Shown here piece after piece: positions 4,482-11,920 of a stretch of 15,752 bases of DNA; the first letter of the stretch is position 1, and each line of letters begins with the position of its first letter. Source of the stretch: CAG-882 sp050874385 (GTDB taxonomy: Bacteria; Bacillota; Clostridia; Lachnospirales; Lachnospiraceae); the NCBI GenBank assembly GCA_050874385.1, contig JBNMKO010000078.1:1-15752 (forward strand). Direction: 5' to 3'. The position numbers and the translations under genes are program-made. The notes beneath the pieces are model-generated. The model saw only the letters and a list, made by a program, of their open reading frames with translations, made no database searches and was not told the origin of the DNA.

Positions 4482-5336
4482 ATGACAGAAGCACTTTACG
4501 GCATTATGAGGATAATTGCCAAGATACATAATTACATATTGCATCTGAATGACAAGTTTGAGTACAATTTTTCGGACAAAGACTTGCATTTTCTGGTTAT
4601 CGGGTTAATCGGAATGGCAATGGTTTTTGTAGTTTATCCATTTTTTAAATGGCTTGCGGCAAAAAAACATGTGATGGTGATTGCGTGGATTTATGTTTTT
4701 ACGCTAATTCTTGTCATCACATTTGCCATAGAGATAGGACAGAAAATCAGCAATACAGGAACCATGGATTTTGCCGATATAGTTTTCGGCGTTATGGGCT
4801 TTATAGTGATGTTTGCGGTGTTTGCGGTAATCCGTGGGATATATCATGGAATAAGATGGATTTTGACACATAAATTTGTGGAGAAAAATCCTGTAGATAA
4901 TGACAATGATAACCAAAACAAAATTCAAAATGAAAGTAGAAATAATGCACAGAATAACCCAAATGAAGGTCAAAGTAAAATTCGGAATAATGCACAGAAT
5001 AGCCAAGATGAAAGTCAAAATAAAATCTGGGATGATGTGCAAAAAAGCCCAAACGAAAATAAAAATAAAATCCGAAATACTGTACAGAAGGATAAAAGAA
5101 CAGATGCAGAGTACATGGATAGAATCAATCGCACAGCTGCAGGAAATTTTGATGTTCGTAGCGCAGATATAAGCAGAGCCAATGCAGAAAAAGCATCAAC
5201 TGATGATAAGACTGTTGATGAAAAGTCTATGAATGAATATGAAAATAATTTTGAGTACAGGAATTATGAGTATGAGTTCAGCGATGATGACATGCATATT
5301 ATAGCGGATTTAGCGGATGAAGAAAGTGAAAAATAA
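4482..5336 (+). CDS. VanZ-like membrane protein with repetitive Asn-rich tail
   Basis: This is a 284-residue protein. The ATG at 4482 follows GAGAGGAGG by 8 nt; an in-frame ATG at 4455 lies before the predicted transcription start. Residues 30-118 have the VanZ-like layout: an SDKDLHFL motif entering helix 1 (about 35-56), helix 2 (64-84) ending in the conserved-type EIGQ (84-87), then an MDFADIVFGVMGF motif leading helix 3 (98-118). Two acidic motifs at membrane edges are typical of the family, whose best-known member lowers teicoplanin susceptibility; general function is unclear. The tail from about 135 is long, charged and Asn/Lys/Gln-rich with about 15-residue repeats, and ends in an acidic segment. 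Such a tail is unusual for VanZ proteins and is probably disordered and cytoplasmic. It stands alone between a clear promoter and a terminator. Confidence 0.72.
   Translation: MTEALYGIMRIIAKIHNYILHLNDKFEYNFSDKDLHFLVIGLIGMAMVFVVYPFFKWLAAKKHVMVIAWIYVFTLILVITFAIEIGQKISNTGTMDFADIVFGVMGFIVMFAVFAVIRGIYHGIRWILTHKFVEKNPVDNDNDNQNKIQNESRNNAQNNPNEGQSKIRNNAQNSQDESQNKIWDDVQKSPNENKNKIRNTVQKDKRTDAEYMDRINRTAAGNFDVRSADISRANAEKASTDDKTVDEKSMNEYENNFEYRNYEYEFSDDDMHIIADLADEESEK
4917..5096 (+). repeat. Imperfect 45-bp in-frame repeats in the VanZ-like gene
   Basis: Units starting with N/S-K-I begin at 4917, 4974, 5019 and 5064; spacing is 57, 45 and 45 bp. The core reads like SKIRNNAQNSQDESQ and NKIWDDVQKSPNENK. 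The repeats keep frame and have diverged. They could expand or contract by slippage. Confidence 0.7.
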
Positions 5337-5387
5337 AATACCCACGGTGTCCGGTCAGTATATTTTCTGCCGGATACCGTGGGTATT
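5337..5387. terminator. Strong two-way terminator between convergent genes
   Basis: AATACCCACGGT-g-TCCGG pairs with CCGGA-t-ACCGTGGGTATT: an almost perfect 18-bp stem with a single mismatch and a 15-nt loop. It starts immediately after the stop of the VanZ-like gene and ends 6 bases before the stop of the leftward gene. The leftward side has the better T-rich tail. It also marks the border between the AT-rich island and more ordinary DNA. Confidence 0.9.
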
Positions 5388-5393
5388 GTGTCT

Positions 5394-6200
5394 TTAGTGT
5401 GCGCCAAGTCCCTCGTCATATTTTTTCTTGAGGTCGTAGAGCTCGTCGTCAGTGTGAAGTATCTCAACCTCGCCGAGAGTATATTTGCGTCCGTTGGATT
5501 CAAGAAAACGGTATGCCATCATAAAGGAGATATCGTCGAAGTTGGTCATGTAGGTGTTGTTGATTTTACTTATGTCCCATGCCGGTGTGTTGTATGACGA
5601 CAAATCAATGGCGCGGAATATCTGGTCGAAGGAGTCGATGCAGATGCGTTTTTGCTGTGCCATATCCGAGGACACGGTCTGAACATCAAATACTTTTAAG
5701 TACACGCGCAGCCATCCGCCGATAGGGGCTTTGTACCACTGGTGTATTGTCTGGTATTCTTTTTGCATTGACAATATGAGATACTCCCAATCGGTTGAAA
5801 CATAGGAGGCGTCAACTATCGTCTGAATCTGCTGCGGTGTGAGGGTGAGGCCATATTTGTCGTTGAATTTCTCGACAATCTTAATTCTTTTTGGAACGGC
5901 GTTTGGAAGCTGTTCTGCCTTTGGAATTGTGCTGTTGCGGACTTCCTTTGCTTTCTTTCTATTTTCTTTTTCATTAGAACCGAAAATTGCTTTTACGACT
6001 TTGTAGAAAATATAGCCCGGGATGAAGAGCGCACCGAGAGCGAAAGAAAGTCCTAAAAGTCCTTCGGAGACATTTGAAAAAAACAGTGCTATAATTATAA
6101 AAATTATGAGTTTCTTATTTTTCTTTAATTTGTCAAATATCTTAGGATTGTTTCTTGCGTATGCAAAATACCAAATTATAAAAAATACAATTATTCCCAT
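5394..6200 (-). CDS. Uncharacterised membrane-anchored protein
   Basis: This is a 268-residue protein. The ATG at 6200 follows GGGGG by 7 nt. Hydrophobic segments lie at about 2-15, 31-43 and 46-68, after which about 200 residues form a soluble, probably cytoplasmic domain. It begins with a basic linker and continues with a helix-rich part (KIVEKFNDKYGLTLTPQQIQ, then TDWEYLILSMQKEYQTIHQW). No family was recognised and no catalytic motif seen. The gene lies 21 bp behind the DUF975 gene and shares its promoter, so a joint role in membrane or envelope function is plausible. It ends at the strong terminator. Confidence 0.75.
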   Translation of the reverse strand: MGIIVFFIIWYFAYARNNPKIFDKLKKNKKLIIFIIIALFFSNVSEGLLGLSFALGALFIPGYIFYKVVKAIFGSNEKENRKKAKEVRNSTIPKAEQLPNAVPKRIKIVEKFNDKYGLTLTPQQIQTIVDASYVSTDWEYLILSMQKEYQTIHQWYKAPIGGWLRVYLKVFDVQTVSSDMAQQKRICIDSFDQIFRAIDLSSYNTPAWDISKINNTYMTNFDDISFMMAYRFLESNGRKYTLGEVEILHTDDELYDLKKKYDEGLGAH

Positions 6201-6221
6201 TATTATTCCCCCTGTAAATTA

Positions 6222-7016
6222 TTATCCCTCTGAATTGTTGTACTGTGATTTTATGCGCATTGCCATGTTGGCAAGTGAGGCATCATAATATGGCCCGACA
6301 AATGCGATATATGCAATGCCGCTTGTCAGGGTGGCAAGCATCAGCCAGCCGATAAATGAGAGATTGAGAAGGAAAAGATTGAGCTTGTTTCCGTTCATCA
6401 TCTCACGGCTCAGGCGAAAAACTTCGTGCCTGTCGATATCCGGGTTCTCGGCGAGAAGATATGGAACCATAAAAGTCTCATAGTTTTTGATAACGCCGGG
6501 AACTATCAAAAGCAATGACCACAAAAATACTTTCAAATGTCTCAGAAACTGAATGAGAATTACATTCAGATAATTTTTCTCAAATCCGAATATAAGCGTT
6601 CTGTATTCCGGTTTCTTGTAGTGCGCGTCCATGTAGAAACGGCAGCTTCCGACCTCGAAAGGATATACAACCAAAAAATTATACATAAGCCTGATAAGGT
6701 AGGATACAATGCTTGCAAGTGCCAGTCTCCTTAGCATTGCAGCGTAGGTGTCGTATCCTATTGCCTGAATGATTGATGATACATTGTTATAAAATAAGGA
6801 GTAAAATTCATCTATGGATGACATGTTTGCGATTGCCTGATAAAATTCCTCCATGTCGAAGGCGTTGCTGACCTGCATTGTGCCGTCCATCACAAAATTA
6901 AATATGAGCAGAATACCTGTCCCGGTGGCAAAGCTTGCCAGTACACATCGAATATAATATGAATTTAAAATTCTTTTTGCTGCTCTCTTGATACTCGAAA
7001 TTGAGTGATTGTTCAT
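6222..7016 (-). CDS. DUF975 family integral membrane protein
   Basis: This is a 264-residue protein from the ATG at 7016; a longer reading from a TTG at 7052 has no better ribosome binding site. About five or six hydrophobic helices are visible. The signature part is PFEVGSCRFYMDAHYKKPEY (about 123-142), then a FGFEKNYLN loop, LWSLLLIVPGVIKNYETFMV, and LAENPDIDRHEVFRLSREMM. This series is typical of DUF975 proteins of Firmicutes, whose function is unknown (some are thought to act in membrane or stress physiology). It is first in a two-gene leftward operon with the membrane-anchored protein behind it. Confidence 0.85.
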   Translation of the reverse strand: MNNHSISSIKRAAKRILNSYYIRCVLASFATGTGILLIFNFVMDGTMQVSNAFDMEEFYQAIANMSSIDEFYSLFYNNVSSIIQAIGYDTYAAMLRRLALASIVSYLIRLMYNFLVVYPFEVGSCRFYMDAHYKKPEYRTLIFGFEKNYLNVILIQFLRHLKVFLWSLLLIVPGVIKNYETFMVPYLLAENPDIDRHEVFRLSREMMNGNKLNLFLLNLSFIGWLMLATLTSGIAYIAFVGPYYDASLANMAMRIKSQYNNSEG

Positions 7017-7113
7017 AAAAAATCCCCATTCCGCCGCCAGTTCGCGGCACAACTAGTTAAGTTATATGTTTTAATTGCATAAAACAGAGTCGTAAAAGTG
7101 TACACTATCTGCT

Positions 7114-7142
7114 ATTATATTCTAAGAAAGAAATAAATTCAA
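7114..7142 (-). promoter_or_regulatory. Promoter of the DUF975 operon
   Basis: On the minus strand, TTGAAT (complement of 7137-7142), a 17-bp spacer, and a perfect TATAAT (complement of 7114-7119), reading toward the DUF975 gene. Confidence 0.7.
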
Positions 7143-7183
7143 GTTGTTGCTAAATAATATCTTCTAAATTTGTAAAATGAAGA

Positions 7184-7212
7184 TTGACATCAAGTTTCTA
7201 TTATGATAATAT
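7184..7212 (+). promoter_or_regulatory. Promoter of the XRE regulator gene
   Basis: A perfect TTGACA (7184-7189), a 17-bp spacer and TAATAT (7207-7212). It points away from the DUF975 promoter, so about 40 bp separate two divergent promoters. Confidence 0.65.
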
Positions 7213-7284
7213 AGGTTAATCCTAAATGATACGGAAATATAATCTGCCCCCATAATAAGCCGGGGCATAAAAACGGAGGAAAAT

Positions 7285-7575
7285 ATGGCTAAGAATACAG
7301 GAAATGAAGCATCACAGGCACCTAAGACCACTAACAAAAAGCAGGTGGAGAACATTCAGATTGAGACAAGAAAGAAGCTTATAGAGCAGCTTATACGCTA
7401 TCGCAAGTCCAAGAAGATAACACAGGCGGACATATCTGACAACACAGGAATCCAGAGACCTAACATAAGCCGTCTTGAGAGCGGAAAGTATAATCCTACT
7501 CTTGATATGATTGTGCGCGTTGCAGACAGCATCGGACTTGAGGTTGAGATTAATCTGAAAGAGAAGAATAATTAA
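7285..7575 (+). CDS. XRE-family helix-turn-helix transcriptional regulator
   Basis: This is a 96-residue protein with GGAGG 5 nt before the ATG. Residues 1-32 are a polar, flexible N-terminus. About 33-88 form a Cro/C1-type five-helix domain: IEQLIRYRKSKKITQADISD, then NTGIQRPNISRLESG with the classic recognition-helix 'IS.LE.G' ending, followed by YNPTLDMIVRVADSIGLEVE. There is no effector domain, so it probably acts as a small dimeric DNA-binding switch. It lies between the divergent DUF975 operon and the polysaccharide genes, and a perfect palindrome follows its stop codon; either region could hold its operator. Some antitoxins look the same, but no toxin partner is adjacent. Confidence 0.88.
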   Translation: MAKNTGNEASQAPKTTNKKQVENIQIETRKKLIEQLIRYRKSKKITQADISDNTGIQRPNISRLESGKYNPTLDMIVRVADSIGLEVEINLKEKNN

Positions 7576-7580
7576 TTTTA

Positions 7581-7599
7581 GTCACTGCAATGCAGTGAC
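7581..7599. promoter_or_regulatory. Perfect palindrome between regulator and UDP-sugar gene
   Basis: GTCACTGCAATGCAGTGAC has two perfect 9-bp arms around a central A. It lies 5 bp after the XRE stop and just before the next Shine-Dalgarno (GGAGG 7603-7607). It may be an operator for a dimeric regulator, such as the XRE protein, or a small hairpin affecting translation of the next gene. It has no T tail, so it is not a terminator. Confidence 0.5.
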
Positions 7600-7613
7600 A
7601 TTGGAGGATTGAA

Positions 7614-8546
7614 ATGAACAGAGTTTTGGTTACCGGAGGAGCGGGGTTTCTTGGCTCACATCTGTGTGAGAGGCTTCTCAATGAGGGAAATGATGTAATC
7701 TGCGTTGACAATCTGTTTACTGGCAGCAAGGATAATATCAGACATCTTCTTGGAAATCCCTATTTTGAATTTATAAGGCATGATGTTACGGAGCCGTTGT
7801 ATGTGGAAGTTGACCAGATATACAATCTTGCGTGTCCGGCAAGTCCTCCACATTATCAGTACAATCCTATAAAGACAGCTAAGACCAGCGTTTATGGAGC
7901 GATGAATATGTTAGGGCTCGCAAAGCGCACACATGCGCGCATACTTCAGGCGAGTACCAGCGAAGTTTATGGCGATCCGGAGGTTCATCCGCAGCCTGAG
8001 ACCTATAGAGGAAATGTCAATCCTATAGGAATACGTTCCTGCTATGATGAGGGAAAGAGAATGGCGGAGACATTGTTTTTTGACTATCACAGACAGCACA
8101 ATGTGGACATTAAGGTCATCCGTATTTTTAATACATATGGACCTAGAATGAACCCTAATGACGGAAGAGTTGTGTCCAATTTTATTGTGCAGGCACTCAA
8201 AGGTGAGGATATCACCATATATGGCGATGGCAGTCAGACAAGAAGTTTCTGCTATGTTGATGACCTGATTGAGGGAATGATTAGGATGATGAACTCAAGG
8301 GATGGATTTACAGGGCCTGTCAACCTTGGAAATCCGGGTGAGTTCACAATGAGGCAGCTTGCAGATATGGTTATAGAGCTTACGGGAAGCAAGTCGAAGC
8401 TCGTATATATGCCGCTTCCGTCAGATGACCCTACACAGAGAAAGCCTATTATAGACCTTGCGCGCAAGGAGCTGTCATGGCAGCCAACTATTAAGCTGGA
8501 GGATGGCCTTAAAAAGACGATAGAATATTTTAGGACTGTTATATAA
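7614..8546 (+). CDS. UDP-glucuronate decarboxylase (UDP-xylose synthase)
   Basis: This 310-residue member of the extended short-chain dehydrogenase family has GGAGG 6 nt before the ATG. The NAD-binding motif GGAGFLGSH is at about 8-16, followed by the acidic turn VDNLFTGS. The active-site set is STSEVYGDP (about 115-123) and the catalytic YDEGK (Tyr near 144, Lys near 148). The NLACPASPPHYQ segment and RIFNTYGPRMNPNDGRVVSN are characteristic of UDP-xylose synthases rather than of UDP-glucose epimerases. It converts UDP-glucuronate to UDP-xylose and CO2 in the cytoplasm, with NAD+ recycled in the active site. It abuts the flippase gene without a gap, which points to a role in xylose-containing surface polysaccharide. 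No glycosyltransferase is nearby. Confidence 0.88.
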   Translation: MNRVLVTGGAGFLGSHLCERLLNEGNDVICVDNLFTGSKDNIRHLLGNPYFEFIRHDVTEPLYVEVDQIYNLACPASPPHYQYNPIKTAKTSVYGAMNMLGLAKRTHARILQASTSEVYGDPEVHPQPETYRGNVNPIGIRSCYDEGKRMAETLFFDYHRQHNVDIKVIRIFNTYGPRMNPNDGRVVSNFIVQALKGEDITIYGDGSQTRSFCYVDDLIEGMIRMMNSRDGFTGPVNLGNPGEFTMRQLADMVIELTGSKSKLVYMPLPSDDPTQRKPIIDLARKELSWQPTIKLEDGLKKTIEYFRTVI

Positions 8547-9977
8547 ATGGGACAGGAAAAAAGAATATTAAGAAATATTATTTATGCGTTTGCGGCTCAG
8601 GGAATATCACTTTTGCTCAGTATACTCACATCGCTCATATTACCTAAGTTTTTTGACAAGGCAAATTACGGCTACTGGTCGTTATTTCTTTTCTATACGG
8701 GATATACGGGATTTTTTCATTTCGGATTGAATGATGGAGTGTACCTTAAAATAGGCGGAATTGAGTACGAGGACATGGACAAAAAGATGCTCGGCGGACA
8801 GTTCTGGTTCGGGGCATTGTTCCAGTCGGTTATTGCTATAGGAATTGTCGTATGGGCAGTTTTTGCGGGCAACGGCGTTGACACGGAATTTGTGTTTATA
8901 ATGACGGCGGCGTACATGCTCTTGTATAATCTCACGCTTTACCTTGGCTGTGTATTTCAGGCGGCGAATGAGACAAGGCTTTATTCAATGTCAGTTATGA
9001 TAGATAAGATTGTGTTTATGGTATCAATACTGGCATTGTTTGTTTTAAAGAGCAGTGATTATAAGACCTATGTGTGGCTTTATATGCTCGCAAAGCTCAG
9101 CGCGATGATATACTGCGTATATAAGGGGCGCGAGGTCGTATTTGCGGGCAGAACGGAATTTGGAGCGGTTGTTCGAGAGTCCCTTGACAGCATCAAGATA
9201 GGAATTAATCTCACGATAGCCAACATAGCGAGCAATCTTATACTCGGCGGCGGAAGATTTATAATAGACAAATACTGGGGGATTGAGGATTTTGGTGAGG
9301 TTTCTTTTTCACTGACACTTACCAATTTCTTCCTTTTGTTTGTGTCGCAGATTTCCATGGTTTTGTTTCCGGCGCTCAGACAGATTGACGAGAAGAGGCA
9401 GAAGGACTTGTTTGCAATGTCAAAACATGTGCTCAATGTAGTTCTTCCGGTTGTATTTTTGGTGTATATACCGGCAAAGGAAATTTTAAGGCTGTGGCTT
9501 CCGCAGTATGAGGTGAGTCTTGCATATATGGCTATTTTGCTGCCGATGTGTATTTTTGACGGAAAGATGAACCTTGTGTGTGCGACTTATTTTAAGGTGC
9601 TGCGCAAGGAGAGATTTCTTTTATATGTCAATCTGATTTCTATGGCACTCAGCATAATACTCAGCATTTTTGGAGCGTACTGTCTTAACAGCATAGATTC
9701 CATTATACTTTTTATGGTGTGTGCAATCGGTGTGAGATATTTTATATCACAGATTTATCTTGAAAAACTGCTTGGAGGGGCGGATGAGCAGCCAAAAGCA
9801 ACTTTGGAGATGGCGGAGGAGCTTGTGCTTGTAGCCGGATGCGCGTATGCGTGCTGGAAACTGTCATCGATAGCTGCCTTTGCTGTGTCAGTTGTCATAT
9901 ATGCCGTTTATCTTGTGCTCAACAGAGAGAGCGTTGGATATTTATGGGGAATGGTAAAAGGCAAATTAAAAAAGTAG
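8547..9977 (+). CDS. Polysaccharide flippase, Wzx/MOP-superfamily transporter
   Basis: This 476-residue, strongly hydrophobic protein has about 12-14 membrane helices. The opening KRILRNIIYAFAAQGISLLL, then SLILPKFFDKANYGYWSLF, is the typical N-terminus of oligosaccharide flippases and related O-antigen exporters. These carry lipid-linked sugar units across the cytoplasmic membrane. The ATG follows the previous TAA directly and only a weak AGGA is upstream, so translation is probably coupled to the UDP-xylose synthase gene. The pairing suggests export of a xylose-containing glycan. Substrate cannot be read from sequence. Confidence 0.82.
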   Translation: MGQEKRILRNIIYAFAAQGISLLLSILTSLILPKFFDKANYGYWSLFLFYTGYTGFFHFGLNDGVYLKIGGIEYEDMDKKMLGGQFWFGALFQSVIAIGIVVWAVFAGNGVDTEFVFIMTAAYMLLYNLTLYLGCVFQAANETRLYSMSVMIDKIVFMVSILALFVLKSSDYKTYVWLYMLAKLSAMIYCVYKGREVVFAGRTEFGAVVRESLDSIKIGINLTIANIASNLILGGGRFIIDKYWGIEDFGEVSFSLTLTNFFLLFVSQISMVLFPALRQIDEKRQKDLFAMSKHVLNVVLPVVFLVYIPAKEILRLWLPQYEVSLAYMAILLPMCIFDGKMNLVCATYFKVLRKERFLLYVNLISMALSIILSIFGAYCLNSIDSIILFMVCAIGVRYFISQIYLEKLLGGADEQPKATLEMAEELVLVAGCAYACWKLSSIAAFAVSVVIYAVYLVLNRESVGYLWGMVKGKLKK

Positions 9978-10010
9978 CTAGGAAAATATAATAAAATGGA
10001 GGGTTTTACT

Positions 10011-11069
10011 ATGGGAATTATCAAAGAGGTATTTGGACATGACAGTCATGGGGATACAGTCTATTCATACACTGTGACCAACACAAACGGTACGAGAATG
10101 AGACTTATTGAGATGGGCGCGGCGCTACAGTCCTTGGAGGTTGCCGACAGGGATGGCAATTTTGCCGACGTTGTGCTTGGATATGACAATGTTGAGCAGT
10201 ATGAGAAAGCCAACAGTGAGAATTTTGGCGTTGTTGTGGGGCGCAATGCGAACCGTATCAAGGATGCACGTTTTATGATAAAGGGCAAGGAGTACAAGCT
10301 TGCGAAAAATAATGGTGAGAATAATCTTCACAGCGGCCCTAACGGTTACAGTTCCAGAAGATGGGACAGCGAGATTGCTGATAACGAGAGAGGTCAGGCT
10401 GTCAGATTTTCACTCATAAGCCCGTCAGGTGACCAGGGAATGCCGGGAGAGCTTCACATTTCGGTTACATACATTCTCACTGAGGATGACAGCGTTATCT
10501 TAGAGTATGAGGGCGTTGCGGGTGAGGACACCATTGTAAATCCTACCAACCATTCATATTTTAATCTCGCGGGACATGCATCGGGTACGGTATATGACCA
10601 GAAGATGTGGCTTGCGGCAAAGGAGTTCACTCCGTCGGATGCGGGGCTTATACCTACAGGAGAGTACAGAAGTGTTGTCGGAACTCCTATGGATTTTACC
10701 AAGCCTAAGGCGATAGGTGCGGATATAGACGCGGATTATGAGCCTCTTATCATTGCAGGCGGATATGACCACAATTTTGTCCTGGAAAACAAGGGTGAGG
10801 TTGAGCTTGCAGGAAGCCTTTACGATGAGAAGAGCGGAAGATATATGGAAGTATTTACACAGATGCCGGGTATTCAGATATATACAGGCAACTTCCTAAG
10901 CGGAAAGTCAAGAGGCAAGGATGACTGTTACTATGAGAAGAGGGATGGAGTGTGCTTTGAGACGCAGTTCTTCCCTGATTCGGTCAACAATATGGCATTT
11001 GAGTCACCTGTTGTTCAGGCGGGTGTGCCGTTTGATTTTGTGACAGTGTATAAGTTTTCGGTGAAATAG
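10011..11069 (+). CDS. galM: Aldose 1-epimerase (mutarotase)
   Basis: This 352-residue protein is of usual length for the family. The start used is the ATG at 10011, which has GGAGGG correctly spaced; the in-frame ATG at 9996 overlaps that site. Residues expected for GalM are visible: GRNANRI (about 77-83), the first active-site His in NNLHSGP (His107), the general acid His in NPTNHSYFNLAG (His181), YDHNFVL, and the catalytic base Glu in CFETQFFPDS (Glu317). It interconverts alpha and beta forms of aldoses such as galactose, glucose or xylose in the cytoplasm. It sits 33 bp behind the flippase gene and may be co-transcribed; the substrate is not fixed by sequence. Confidence 0.9.
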   Translation: MGIIKEVFGHDSHGDTVYSYTVTNTNGTRMRLIEMGAALQSLEVADRDGNFADVVLGYDNVEQYEKANSENFGVVVGRNANRIKDARFMIKGKEYKLAKNNGENNLHSGPNGYSSRRWDSEIADNERGQAVRFSLISPSGDQGMPGELHISVTYILTEDDSVILEYEGVAGEDTIVNPTNHSYFNLAGHASGTVYDQKMWLAAKEFTPSDAGLIPTGEYRSVVGTPMDFTKPKAIGADIDADYEPLIIAGGYDHNFVLENKGEVELAGSLYDEKSGRYMEVFTQMPGIQIYTGNFLSGKSRGKDDCYYEKRDGVCFETQFFPDSVNNMAFESPVVQAGVPFDFVTVYKFSVK

Positions 11070-11239
11070 CTTGACGTGAGAGTGAGAGGTATATTACGGG
11101 GAAAACAATATTTTTGTACCTTTGTTATATATGTACTGATTATAGAATTGCCATGGAAATGGAGAACATATTAGTGATGGCATTCTTTATAAAACGCTAA
11201 GTGTTAATTTATGGAATTGGCATGAAATAAGGAGCAATT
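11070..11239. other. Intergenic region before the MetH reactivation gene
   Basis: No B12 or SAM riboswitch signature was recognised upstream of the methionine genes. There is an imperfect direct repeat: GAATTGCCATGGAAATGGAG near 11146 and GAATTGGCATGAAATAAGGAG near 11213, the second holding the actual ribosome binding site. GCCAT (11151-11155) and ATGGC (11177-11181) are inverted copies. No confident promoter was picked. Confidence 0.35.
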
Positions 11240-11920
11240 ATGAAACTCGACAAGATAAATACTGCGGAGGCATTCAGATATCTGGGTTATGGGGCATCGG
11301 CTCCTGATAGTCAGACATTGGAGATTGCGGATGAGTGTGAGAAAAAATTGCTTGCGGTCATCGATGCAAAGTACACATACAGGTATTTTGACATAGACAA
11401 GAAAAATACCTCCGATGGGAATGTGGCTCTTGTAGGTACATCGCTTGTCTTACATGGAAATTCCATATCGGAGCATCTTGAAGGCTGCGACGGGGTTGTG
11501 CTCTTTGCCGCGACCATATCTGAGGGAGCCGACAGGCTTATAAGGCAGCTCTCGGTGAGAAGCATGGCATCGGCTGTCGTGGCGGACAGCATGGCATCGG
11601 CGGCTGTCGAGCAGGTATGCGATATTGCCGAGCAGGAGATAATGAGGGAATTTAAAGGAAAGTACACCACATGGCGTTTCAGTCCGGGGTATGGGGATTT
11701 TCCGCTTGAGACACAGCGGATGTTTCTTGACGTGCTTTCCGCTCAAAAAAGAATTGGAGTTAACATTACAGGGGGTGGACTTATGACCCCCTGTAAGTCG
11801 GTTACGGCGGTTATTGGAATTTCAGATACAGAGGTTGAGAGAAAAAGGCGGGGATGCAGTGTGTGCGGCATGAGGGACACGTGCAGATTTCGCAGGAAAG
11901 GTGAGCACTGTGGAGTTTAA
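11240..11920 (+). CDS. Methionine synthase reactivation (AdoMet-binding) domain protein
   Basis: This is a 226-residue protein with AAGGAG before the ATG. The segment TTWRFSPGYGDFPLETQ (about 142-158) carries the RxSPGYGD-type signature of the MetH activation domain, which binds S-adenosylmethionine and re-methylates cob(II)alamin when the enzyme is oxidised. LMTPCKSVTAVIGIS (about 180-194) is the second family motif. The C-terminus has a Cys cluster (CSVCGMRDTC, then a further Cys near the end) that could bind metal or an Fe-S centre; this is frequent in free-standing clostridial versions. The gene overlaps the methionine synthase gene by 11 bp, and that enzyme lacks this domain, so the two gene products together replace a full-length MetH. 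An electron donor such as flavodoxin would be needed from elsewhere. Confidence 0.9.
   Translation: MKLDKINTAEAFRYLGYGASAPDSQTLEIADECEKKLLAVIDAKYTYRYFDIDKKNTSDGNVALVGTSLVLHGNSISEHLEGCDGVVLFAATISEGADRLIRQLSVRSMASAVVADSMASAAVEQVCDIAEQEIMREFKGKYTTWRFSPGYGDFPLETQRMFLDVLSAQKRIGVNITGGGLMTPCKSVTAVIGISDTEVERKRRGCSVCGMRDTCRFRRKGEHCGV

Noticed and set aside
4649..5172. Several alternative frames in and opposite the VanZ-like gene
   Set aside because: They are by-products of the repetitive A-rich tail and show no start signals.
9996..10010. Upstream ATG for aldose 1-epimerase
   Set aside because: It overlaps the Shine-Dalgarno that correctly serves the ATG at 10011.
11070..11239. Cobalamin or SAM riboswitch before the methionine genes
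   Set aside because: The gap is only 170 bases and none of the conserved boxes were recognised.
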